DNA from: CAYSPT01 sp964432985
GTDB lineage: Bacteria; Muiribacteriota; CAYSPT01
Direction of reading: 5' to 3'
DNA: 9,768 nt
Assembly (NCBI GenBank): GCA_964432985.1
Contig: CAYSPT010000116.1
Coordinates: 1-9,768, forward strand
The notes beneath the pieces are model-generated. The model saw only the letters and a program-made list of their open reading frames with translations. It was not told where the DNA came from and did not search any database. This document shows positions 1-5,756 of the stretch, in pieces. A program made the translations under genes and the position numbers. Numbering within the stretch: position 1 is the first letter of the stretch; each line of letters begins with the position of its first letter.

Positions 1-848
1 GCCAGGACAAAGCGGGGAACATCTCCCCGGCTTTCGAGTGGTCCAAGATCGCTTCCAAGGGCACTGCCAAATCGGTAAAAAACACCTCTGAAACCATCGC
101 GCAATCTACCGGTTTGTCACCGGATAGATCTGTGATGACAGCTGGACCGGATGAATCATGCTTCTGGGTGGTTGACACGAAAGCTGATGTCTGTTCGGAT
201 TTCCAGGTGCTTCAGGTGGAGGACAACGATGATGCCACCTGTACGGTGACTGCACAGGTTTTTCAGCTGGATGGACTATTCTCTTCCAGCGGGGACTCTA
301 CATACCGCTTCAGGGTGCCTGAAGAGCTTCTCGAATCCGGCTACCGTCTGGTCAAGCGGCAGGTTATTTCTGCAACCGATGGCACCTGTCTCCGCTGGGA
401 AGAACTAAATCCATTAGGATACATAAGCGTCTTGCATCTTACCAGTGAAACGCCGGATTCATCCGTAGCTGTTTGCACGGTGAACTTCACCCTGGCAAAA
501 GAGTGTACCATCCCCGAGCCGTTGCCATCACCTGCTCTTATAGAACCAGCATCTGAACGTATTGAACTCGCCCGTGGCGGGAACCTGGTGTTCAGGTGGG
601 ATGGAGAAGGAACCGCCTGCCGCTTTGTCATCGTGGACGAACAAAGCGGCCGCTGCCTGTTCAAACGCCAGGTTTTTGGAACATCTCTATCCATCGATTC
701 CAGCGTCTTCAGTTCCCGGTGTGCCGGTATCTTCTCGTGGAGCGTTTCGCAGGCCGACGACCACCTGGTCTTCAGCCCCTATTCCAGTCACTCATTGCAA
801 TTCACCGTTTTGGGAATTCAGTCTCCCGCGAAGCGTAGAGAACACTGA
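1..848 (+). CDS. C-terminal part of a probable exported Ig/FN3-like modular protein (5' end outside window)
   Basis: The reading frame is open from base 3 to the TGA at 846-848 with no stop, so this is the end of a longer gene and the TTG at 114 is not a believable start. The first visible residues, QDKAGNIS, match the closing strand of bacterial Ig-like modules ('DKAGN' type). Two further beta-rich modules follow. The last one begins near base 516 (PEPLPSPALIEP) and has the pattern 'GGNLVFRWDGEG...GIFSWSV', typical of Ig/fibronectin-like folds of surface proteins. Nine cysteines occur in roughly 280 visible residues, spread over both modules. A short 'L-x-K-R-Q-V' string occurs in each (about bases 349-366 and 658-675). 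No membrane anchor or LPxTG signal is visible at the C-terminus, which ends in basic residues. The function is unknown. The acyltransferase gene follows within 24 bases, so the two are probably co-transcribed. Export is inferred, because the N-terminus is not in view. Confidence 0.75.
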   Translation, partial: QDKAGNISPAFEWSKIASKGTAKSVKNTSETIAQSTGLSPDRSVMTAGPDESCFWVVDTKADVCSDFQVLQVEDNDDATCTVTAQVFQLDGLFSSSGDSTYRFRVPEELLESGYRLVKRQVISATDGTCLRWEELNPLGYISVLHLTSETPDSSVAVCTVNFTLAKECTIPEPLPSPALIEPASERIELARGGNLVFRWDGEGTACRFVIVDEQSGRCLFKRQVFGTSLSIDSSVFSSRCAGIFSWSVSQADDHLVFSPYSSHSLQFTVLGIQSPAKRREH

Positions 849-856
849 ATCGTGAT

Positions 857-864
857 AGAGGTGA
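857..864 (+). promoter_or_regulatory. Ribosome binding site deciding the acyltransferase start
   Basis: AGAGGTGA lies 8 nt before the ATG at 873 and contains the 7-base anti-16S match GAGGTGA. It favours ATG 873 over the in-frame GTG at 852, which has only a weak AGAG upstream. Confidence 0.6.
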
Positions 865-872
865 AATCCGGG

Positions 873-1421
873 ATGGAGAAGAGCACAATAACAGGCGGCC
901 ACACGACCAAAATCCACCAGAGTCACGGAACCGGTGAGTTTCACCGGGAAGATTTCCGTTCTATCGGAGAAGGAGTAGTTTTTGAGCCTGGCGTGCTGGT
1001 TTTTCACCCGGAAAACATCGAGTTGGGAAGGAATATCTACTTAGGGCATTACGCCATCTTGAAAGGTTATTACATAAATAACCTGGTTATCGGAGATGAC
1101 TCCTGGATCGGCCAATTCAGTTTTCTGCACGCCGCGGGTGGACTCCGGATAGGACGAGCGGTAGGGATCGGCCCGCGCGTAACCATCCTGACTTCCCAAC
1201 ACCAGTTGGAACGGCGTGAACTCCCGGTCATCTCAGCTCCCCTGGAATTCGGGACGGTAATTATCAAAGACGGGTGCGACATCGGGGTCAATTCATGCAT
1301 TATGCCAGGTGTCACCGTTGGAGAGGGCGCCGTCGTGGGAGCCGGAGCCGTGGTAGTGAACGATATCCCTCCCTACGAAGTATGGGCCGGTGTACCGGCA
1401 CGGCGCATCAGGAAAAGATAA
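873..1421 (+). CDS. Acyltransferase, left-handed beta-helix (hexapeptide repeat) family
   Basis: This is a 182-residue protein of the LbetaH/hexapeptide acyltransferase superfamily (maltose, galactoside and colanic-acid acetyltransferase type). These are cytoplasmic trimers that move an acetyl or acyl group from CoA to a sugar hydroxyl or amine. The imperfect [LIV]-G-x4 repeats are plain: IELGRNIYLG, LVIGDDSWIGQF, LRIGRAVGIGPRVTI, then IIKDGCDIGVNSCIMPGVTVGEGAVVGAG. The fold closes with the usual PPYEVWAGVPARRIRKR tail. The loop 'TSQHQ' (about bases 1192-1206) holds the likely catalytic histidine. The start is set at ATG 873 on its strong ribosome binding site; GTG 852 would add seven residues. 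It follows the surface-protein gene by 24 bases, probably in one operon, and faces two glycosyltransferases, which suggests modification of a surface glycan. The exact acceptor cannot be read from sequence. Confidence 0.88.
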   Translation: MEKSTITGGHTTKIHQSHGTGEFHREDFRSIGEGVVFEPGVLVFHPENIELGRNIYLGHYAILKGYYINNLVIGDDSWIGQFSFLHAAGGLRIGRAVGIGPRVTILTSQHQLERRELPVISAPLEFGTVIIKDGCDIGVNSCIMPGVTVGEGAVVGAGAVVVNDIPPYEVWAGVPARRIRKR

Positions 1422-1476
1422 GTAAACTTTCCAGGCCTAACCGTGATTTCTGTAGAACAATAATGGCCCAAAGCTT

Positions 1477-2574
1477 TCAACTGGATTTCGAACCAGTCAA
1501 TTCATCATAAGCGGCCAGCAATCGTTCTTCCATGATTTCCCAGTTATATGACTTCTTGCACGCGTCCAGTCCGTTTTTAGCGTACTCGGCATAGTTCTTG
1601 TCAACATCAGCGATAGCCCTGATCAATTCTGTCTTGTCACCATAGTTGACAACTGCTCCAAACCGGTGGTTCTTTATTAACTCCGCCATCACGGTTCCGG
1701 CGGAAGCTATTACTGGTTTACCGAATTTCATAGACTGGAATAGCTTGTTTGGGGTGGCTAATAGATTGTTGGTGTTGGTTATATCATACAGGGCAAGAAT
1801 GCAATAGGCTTCTTCCATCCTCTCATCGACTTGTGCAGGTGTAATCCACCCCAGCAGGTTGATATGCGGCCAGCGCATTTCTTTATACCTCTGCAGAAAG
1901 GGACCACCTCCCGCGATCTCGGTATACCTGCGGTGCGAAGAAAGTACTTCCAGGCAATACGCCATCTCGCGCTCTTCGCACAACCTCCCTGCATAAAAGA
2001 AACCGCTGCTTGTCTTGTTCGACAACTTTGCTCCTTGTTTCAAAGGAACATTCATAATCACTATGCTTTTGCGCTCATGCTTCATGAGAAGCGGCTTGAA
2101 GTGATCGTTTACGATAATGATAAGATCGGAAACAGAGGAAAAGAAGCGGTTGATGCCATCGACTATCCTCTTTACGACCGCATTGTAAAAATACCCCGAA
2201 TAAAGATCGTGCATATCGTAAACCAGGGGGACCTTGTACCGCCTCTTCAATATCCACCCGATAAGCATGGTATCGAAGTCGTGACAATGAATCACCTGAT
2301 AGGTTTCGTTTTTCGTCTGCCGGAAAACTTTGTAATAGAATAGGAATAACGCTCTGGCCATCGAGAAGATGTTCCCTGATTTGACCGTGCCCATCTTGAT
2401 CCTTCGTACCTTTATCCCCTGGACGACTTCCTGCCTGTCCAGTTCAGAGCCCCTGTCCAGGCACAGGATGGTCACGTCGTAGTTGCCGGCGACCAGGCTC
2501 TTTGCTTCCTTGAATACCCTGCGGTCGGGTTCGAACTGGTTTGACAAAAGCATCAGGACTCTTTTTTTCTTCAT
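1477..2574 (-). CDS. Glycosyltransferase, GT4-like (GT-B fold)
   Basis: The protein has 365 residues, the normal size for GT-B enzymes, which transfer a sugar from a nucleotide-sugar donor at the cytoplasmic face of the membrane. The N-terminal acceptor half starts RVLMLLSNQFEPDRRVFKEA and contains HCHDFDTMLIGW and VYDMHDLYSGYF, matching GT4 enzymes with the 'yD.HEl' signature. The C-terminal donor half has FFYAGRLCEEREM, INLLGWITPAQ and, near bases 1707-1760, TPNKLFQSMKFGKPVIAS. In relatives this last segment usually reads NKLFEYMAAGKPVI, so the glutamate commonly found there is Gln. No signal peptide or membrane helix is evident. The ATG at 2574 overlaps the TGA of the upstream glycosyltransferase by 4 bases (ATGA), and only a weak GGGG lies before it, so translation is probably coupled. 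Donor and acceptor are unknown; lipopolysaccharide, capsule or glycoprotein assembly are all possible. The gene is AT-richer than the oxidoreductase gene to the right. Confidence 0.88.
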   Translation of the reverse strand: MKKKRVLMLLSNQFEPDRRVFKEAKSLVAGNYDVTILCLDRGSELDRQEVVQGIKVRRIKMGTVKSGNIFSMARALFLFYYKVFRQTKNETYQVIHCHDFDTMLIGWILKRRYKVPLVYDMHDLYSGYFYNAVVKRIVDGINRFFSSVSDLIIIVNDHFKPLLMKHERKSIVIMNVPLKQGAKLSNKTSSGFFYAGRLCEEREMAYCLEVLSSHRRYTEIAGGGPFLQRYKEMRWPHINLLGWITPAQVDERMEEAYCILALYDITNTNNLLATPNKLFQSMKFGKPVIASAGTVMAELIKNHRFGAVVNYGDKTELIRAIADVDKNYAEYAKNGLDACKKSYNWEIMEERLLAAYDELTGSKSS

Positions 2575-3644
2575 TGCAACCCCATGTACTGCTCGTAGAT
2601 TTTTATCAGTTTCCGGATGGCGGTTTTATGATGGTGGTGTTTTTTCACGAAAAGATAGTTGTCCCGCCCGGTTTCCTCCAGTCTCCCTTCCTGCATCAGG
2701 TACTTGAGATAGGCACAAACCTCGTCCGGTGTATTCATCCTCGGGATAGGGGAATTCTCTCCATAGAATAGCTTTTCACAGGGCTTGTTTATGTATATCA
2801 ATACGGGTTTCTTAAGGTACATGGCTTCCAGGGCAATCAGACCGAAACTGCCTATGCCGAATTGGTCGGCCACGATGTCACATTCCGCCATGAGGCGGTT
2901 CAACCCGTTCCTGTCCACTTCATCCTTGAGGATAATGTTATTTTCAATCTTCAATTCCTTTATCAGGTGCATCGATTCCTCGAAATCTTTCCCCCTCTTG
3001 AGGATGATGCATTTCACAACCTTATCCGTTTCCTTGATGAATGCAGCCAGTCCCTCCAGGAATATATCATTTCTCTTGCAGACTTCGCTCCGTACTCCCT
3101 TCCATATGTGGTGGGGCGGGTGAAGTATCATGATCTCCTCCCGGGGCGGCTTTATTACGGCTGGTACGGGTTTCTCATCCCATGGCATGGGAAGATAGAC
3201 GACATTGCGGTACCCATCCTTTTCGATGAGCGGTATCTGGTCTATTTGGGAGCATATGAATACCCTGGCTTTCCTGAAGGCACGGGCCATGAGCATCCCG
3301 GAAGGTGAGAGTTCCCGCGTGAGCATACGGTAATCGCTTCCGCAACTGAGGATGGCATATGGCCGGCCGGTAAACTGCAAAGGTATGGCATAATGGTAGA
3401 ACCCATGAACTATATCGTATTTGCGTGCTTCGAAGAGTATCTCGAAAAACTGCCGATACCTCGACTTGTATTTAAAGTAATGAACCCACTCAGGCACTTC
3501 CGGATCGATGGAAGAAGGGCTGCTTATGATGTCAGAATCAGGGTTCATTAATATATCTACATAAAGCCCCTCCTCCCGCATCCACTTGGCAAATAAATAC
3601 GAAGTGTTGCATAGATTGCCGACCAGTAGTATATTTTGCCTCAT
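2571..3644 (-). CDS. Glycosyltransferase, GT4/GT1-like (GT-B fold)
   Basis: The protein has 357 residues when started at ATG 3644. The N-terminus MRQNILLVGNLCNTSYLFAK is a Rossmann start, followed by an HGFYHYAIPLQ segment and a GSDYR motif common in bacterial GT-B enzymes. The donor half has 'ILHPPHHIWKG', a variant of the usual strand opening the second Rossmann domain, and GIGSFGLIALEAMYLKKPVL near bases 2805-2866. In classical GT4 enzymes this reads EPFGLxxLEAM; here the first Glu of the E-x7-E motif is Gly and the second is kept. A run of four histidines lies near the C-terminus (about bases 2630-2642). An in-frame TTG at 3686 would add 14 basic residues and is less likely, because AAGAGGA sits 6 nt before ATG 3644. 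It is the first gene of a two-gene operon, overlapping the next by 4 bases. The sugar and acceptor are unknown. Confidence 0.85.
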   Translation of the reverse strand: MRQNILLVGNLCNTSYLFAKWMREEGLYVDILMNPDSDIISSPSSIDPEVPEWVHYFKYKSRYRQFFEILFEARKYDIVHGFYHYAIPLQFTGRPYAILSCGSDYRMLTRELSPSGMLMARAFRKARVFICSQIDQIPLIEKDGYRNVVYLPMPWDEKPVPAVIKPPREEIMILHPPHHIWKGVRSEVCKRNDIFLEGLAAFIKETDKVVKCIILKRGKDFEESMHLIKELKIENNIILKDEVDRNGLNRLMAECDIVADQFGIGSFGLIALEAMYLKKPVLIYINKPCEKLFYGENSPIPRMNTPDEVCAYLKYLMQEGRLEETGRDNYLFVKKHHHHKTAIRKLIKIYEQYMGLQ

Positions 3645-3650
3645 CATTTG

Positions 3651-3657
3651 TCCTCTT
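3651..3657 (-). promoter_or_regulatory. Ribosome binding site deciding the upstream glycosyltransferase start
   Basis: Read on the - strand this is AAGAGGA, 6 nt before the ATG at 3644 and only 3 nt before the adjacent ATG at 3647. The spacing favours 3644 and argues against the TTG at 3686. Confidence 0.55.
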
Positions 3658-3669
3658 CTATGCGGTTTC

Positions 3670-3786
3670 TTACCTACCCGGTTCAATCTGCCAGACGGAT
3701 TCTTCGGGCGCCGCTACTCCTCCGGTACGGACCAGGTAGTTGCCGTGCAGGTCGTTGAAATGAAAAAGCGTTATCCTGGTATCCAT
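3670..3786 (-). pseudogene. Truncated 5'-nucleotidase/metallophosphatase N-terminus (relic)
   Basis: An ATG at 3786 opens a 38-codon frame that ends at TAA 3670-3672. Its first part, RITLFHFNDLHGNYL, closely matches the N-terminal metal-binding strand of the UshA/5'-nucleotidase metallophosphatases (family pattern ITILHTNDLHGH, where D and H bind the metal pair). The following 'TGGVAA' resembles the GG-[LV]-A segment that comes next in that family. These enzymes are normally about 500 residues or more and exported. Here the similarity ends after about 25 residues, and the next gene begins 26 bases beyond the stop codon. No other frame continues the domain, no ribosome binding site is obvious before the ATG, and no signal peptide precedes the motif. 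I read it as the 5' remnant of a gene whose body was lost, perhaps when the glycosyltransferase pair arrived. A short expressed peptide or chance similarity cannot be excluded. Confidence 0.5.
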
Positions 3787-3791
3787 ACTAA

Positions 3792-3819
3792 TTAAAATTA
3801 TCATAAAGTGAGGTATAAT
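3792..3819 (+). promoter_or_regulatory. Sigma-70-type promoter of the TPR gene
   Basis: A perfect TATAAT (3814-3819) is preceded at 16 nt by TTAAAA (3792-3797, 4 of 6 to TTGACA) in an AT-rich stretch. Transcription would start near 3826, only a few bases before the ATG at 3830. On the other strand a TATGAT (3800-3805) could be a -10 for leftward transcription toward the glycosyltransferases, but no good -35 goes with it. Confidence 0.5.
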
Positions 3820-3829
3820 TGATATCGTT

Positions 3830-4552
3830 ATGAAATCCATTGTTTTTGTACCGGTGTTTATCCTGTTTCTCCTGGCGGTTCTCCCTCCGGCGTCACCGGG
3901 TATGAGTCTCGATGAAGGAATCGCCTTGTACGACCGGGGTGCCGGCAATTATGATGCGGCCACCCTGGAGAAGGCCCTGGGCGCAGTGAGGCGGGTTAGG
4001 GGTGGAAAAACCTTTGTCCATCACCTGTTTGAAGGGATGGTTTTACTCCGGCTTCAGTTCGTCTATTACCTCAAGGGCGATCTTACGCGGTCCGCTGCCT
4101 TCGGTACGCGTGCCGAACAGGCGCTTCTTAAAGCCCAGGAGGTCAGCCCCGACTCTCTGGAACCGGTGGCTTACTGCGGGCTGGTCTACCAGTACCTTTC
4201 GTTGTGCGGTGCGAAGTACCGTGGCAGGTATGGAGTCAAGGCCCGGAAGATCATCAACCTGTGCGTCAAAGTCGCCCCGGAACATTTCTTTTCACGGTAC
4301 CTGGCGGGAGTGGGTGCCTGCGAATCGCCCCGGCCCCTGGGAGGAAATCCCGAGAAGGCGGTAAAAATATTCATCGCTTTGAGAGCGGATTTCCCCGAAG
4401 ATGAAGACATACGAATATATCTGGGGCAGTCGTATCTCAAAGTAAAAAACTATGACATGGCTTTTTCATCACTGCGTTATGTCCTGACGAAAAATCCGGA
4501 AAACCGCTTTGCACGGAAAGTGATGAACACCGTACTGGCCCAGATGAAATAA
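3830..4552 (+). CDS. Exported TPR-repeat protein
   Basis: The protein has 240 residues. The N-terminus MKSIVFVPVFILFLLAVLPP followed by ASPG is a clear signal peptide with a long hydrophobic core and likely cleavage near residues 22-25. There is no lipobox cysteine. The remainder is helical with degenerate TPR units: an early pair (about residues 27-80), a middle section with KAQEVSPDSLEPVAYCGLVY and KVAPEHFFSRYLAGV, and a clearer C-terminal pair from about residue 172 (NPEKAVKIFIALRADFPEDE, then YLGQSYLKVKNYDMAFSSL). TPR proteins are scaffolds, so the partner is unknown. The 'GGNPEKAVKIF' segment is reminiscent of TatT-like periplasmic TPR proteins, but I would not assign it there without a search. 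The ATG is kept because it gives the signal peptide, although no Shine-Dalgarno sits at normal distance. The stop codon directly abuts that of the convergent gene. Confidence 0.8.
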   Translation: MKSIVFVPVFILFLLAVLPPASPGMSLDEGIALYDRGAGNYDAATLEKALGAVRRVRGGKTFVHHLFEGMVLLRLQFVYYLKGDLTRSAAFGTRAEQALLKAQEVSPDSLEPVAYCGLVYQYLSLCGAKYRGRYGVKARKIINLCVKVAPEHFFSRYLAGVGACESPRPLGGNPEKAVKIFIALRADFPEDEDIRIYLGQSYLKVKNYDMAFSSLRYVLTKNPENRFARKVMNTVLAQMK

Positions 4553-5578
4553 TCAGCGCGAAATGTCCTTCGGTTCGTCCTCAGGTGTGTCCTTCGGTTT
4601 GTCCTCAGGTTCGCTGTCCGGTTTCTCTCCTCCCGGCACCATGACCACCCGGCAGGTGTTGTAGTTGATGCCGTTGACGGGATTGAACCGGGCCCGGTTG
4701 GCGCTGCGGCACTCGAATTTCTTCACCAGCCATCCACCGCCTCGTATGATACGGTCGTGACCGGTCTCGGGGCCCTGGGGATTGTCGGACGGGCTGGTTT
4801 CGTAGTAGTTCCGTCCGTACCAATCCTGGCACCATTCCCAGGCGTTGCCGAGCATGTCGCAGAGCCCCCAGGCGTTGGGATTTTTTACCCCCGCCGGTTG
4901 TGAGCGCAGCCCGGAATTGCCGATGTACCAGGCGTAAAGGTCAAGAAAATCGGGATCGTCACCGAAATAGTACTGACTGGTGCTGCCTGCCCGGCAGGCG
5001 TACTCCCATTCGGCTTCCGTGGGCAGACGGTAGGTGTGGCCGGTCTTTTCCGACAGCTTCCGAACGAACTCCTGGCAATCAAACCACGACACCCGTTCCA
5101 CCGGCCGGCTCGGCCGCTGGAAGGTGCTGGGATTGAATCCTATAATCATTTCCCACTGGGGTTGGGTCACCTCGTATTTCCCCATGTAGAAACCTCTGGT
5201 TATCCGTACCTTGTGAACCGGCAGCTCGTCTTTGTGCCCATCGGCGGCCCCCATCATGAACTCACCCGGCGGAATCCAGACCAGTTCAAGGAGGACACCG
5301 CCTCCCAGGTCTTCGACAAAAGGACAACCCGGTTCCCGGGTAGCGGCTTCACCGGCGGTTCCGGCCGCAGGTTCGGTTGTAATCCCGGCAACAGTTAAGG
5401 AAACAGTGTTACTGGTGGTTTCGGCAGCGCTTTCGGGAGTCATAGAAACTCCGGTTTCAGTCGCTGTGTCTATATGTGGATGACCGGTATTTCCCCCCGC
5501 CGCCGGTAGGAGGACCATTGTCAACGTCGTTACCAGCAGCGCTGAACTCCAGGTCCATAATCTCATTTTTAAATGCAT
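4553..5578 (-). CDS. Secreted SUMF1/FGE-fold protein (formylglycine-generating-enzyme family)
   Basis: Started at ATG 5578 the protein has 341 residues. It carries a signal peptide (MHLKMRLWTWSSALLVTTLT then MVLLPAAGG), a Thr/Ala/Glu-rich linker (about 30-90), an FGE-sulfatase domain (about 97-313) and a charged tail (about 314-341). Family landmarks are LVWIPPGEFMMG (99-110), YEVTQPQWE (135-143), RLPTEAEWEYACRAG (184-198), WGLCDMLGNAWEWCQDWY (237-254) and IRGGGW (278-283). True FGE oxidises sulfatase cysteine using copper held by two Cys five residues apart just after this GG motif. Here the first is Val285 and the second Cys290, so classical FGE activity is doubtful, as in many family members of other or unknown function. 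No sulfatase lies in the window. AAAGGTG 6 nt upstream supports ATG 5578; ATG 5617 and TTG 5647 are possible longer starts. It is convergent with the TPR gene at zero spacing. Confidence 0.85.
   Translation of the reverse strand: MHLKMRLWTWSSALLVTTLTMVLLPAAGGNTGHPHIDTATETGVSMTPESAAETTSNTVSLTVAGITTEPAAGTAGEAATREPGCPFVEDLGGGVLLELVWIPPGEFMMGAADGHKDELPVHKVRITRGFYMGKYEVTQPQWEMIIGFNPSTFQRPSRPVERVSWFDCQEFVRKLSEKTGHTYRLPTEAEWEYACRAGSTSQYYFGDDPDFLDLYAWYIGNSGLRSQPAGVKNPNAWGLCDMLGNAWEWCQDWYGRNYYETSPSDNPQGPETGHDRIIRGGGWLVKKFECRSANRARFNPVNGINYNTCRVVMVPGGEKPDSEPEDKPKDTPEDEPKDISR
4564..4611. repeat. Two-copy 24-bp tandem repeat at the 3' end of the FGE-family gene
   Basis: Units 4564-4587 and 4588-4611 differ at only 2 of 24 positions. 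On the coding (-) strand they encode two 8-residue units, EPEDKPKD and TPEDEPKD, forming the charged C-terminal tail. A decayed partial unit may follow to about 4623. The unit length is a multiple of three, so copy-number changes would keep the frame. Confidence 0.8.
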
Positions 5579-5584
5579 TCCAGG

Positions 5585-5591
5585 CACCTTT
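5585..5591 (-). promoter_or_regulatory. Ribosome binding site of the FGE-family gene
   Basis: On the - strand AAAGGTG is 6 nt before the ATG at 5578. The upstream in-frame ATG (5617) and TTG (5647) lack comparable sites, and the TTG lies almost at the predicted transcription start. Confidence 0.45.
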
Positions 5592-5655
5592 CGACGAGGT
5601 CTAACCCGCTTTTTCATTAGTTGCAGCAGGCAAACCTGTAGGAACAAGTGGGTTC

Positions 5656-5685
5656 ATCCTAAGTGTTAACGCAGTACCCTGTCAA
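5656..5685 (-). promoter_or_regulatory. Sigma-70-type promoter of the FGE-family gene
   Basis: On the - strand a perfect TTGACA (5685-5680) is followed after 18 nt by TAGGAT (5661-5656, 4 of 6 to TATAAT). Transcription would start near 5649, leaving a leader of about 70 nt to ATG 5578. Confidence 0.5.
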
Positions 5686-5689
5686 TAGT

Positions 5690-5707
5690 GTTATCATTAT
5701 AGATAAC
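5690..5707. promoter_or_regulatory. Inverted repeat, possible operator between divergent genes
   Basis: GTTATC (5690-5695) and GATAAC (5702-5707) form a perfect 6-bp inverted repeat around a 6-base ATTATA spacer. It sits 4 bases upstream of the -35 of the leftward promoter and about 50 bases before the start of the rightward VOC gene, a position suited to a dimeric regulator. No regulator gene is in the window. It may be chance in AT-rich DNA. Confidence 0.3.
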
Positions 5708-5744
5708 CGGCAAATCAGGCGTAGACTTCTCGTATTGTTTGAGT

Positions 5745-5750
5745 GGAGGA
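5745..5750 (+). promoter_or_regulatory. Ribosome binding site of the VOC gene
   Basis: GGAGGA lies 6 nt before ATG 5757. It fixes the start, since the TTG at 5739 would place this site inside the coding region. No convincing rightward -35/-10 pair was found upstream. Confidence 0.7.
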
Positions 5751-5756
5751 AACAGT

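Noticed and set aside
1480..1497. Hairpin ACTGG-N8-CCAGT at the end of the first glycosyltransferase gene as a terminator
   Set aside because: The stem is only 5 bp, it lies within the coding sequence, and no T tract follows on either strand.
1831..2343. 170-codon + strand open frame inside the first glycosyltransferase
   Set aside because: It is antisense to a well-supported gene, with no domain signal and no ribosome binding site noticed.
2628..2645. Run of four histidines in the second glycosyltransferase as an engineered tag or metal site
   Set aside because: It is internal, only four residues long and embedded in normal C-terminal helix sequence. A natural run is the simpler reading.
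3670..3948. 92-codon - strand frame extending the 5'-nucleotidase-like fragment upstream across the TPR gene start
   Set aside because: The part right of 3786 is antisense to the TPR signal-peptide region and looks like random sequence. Only the portion from ATG 3786 onward shows similarity.
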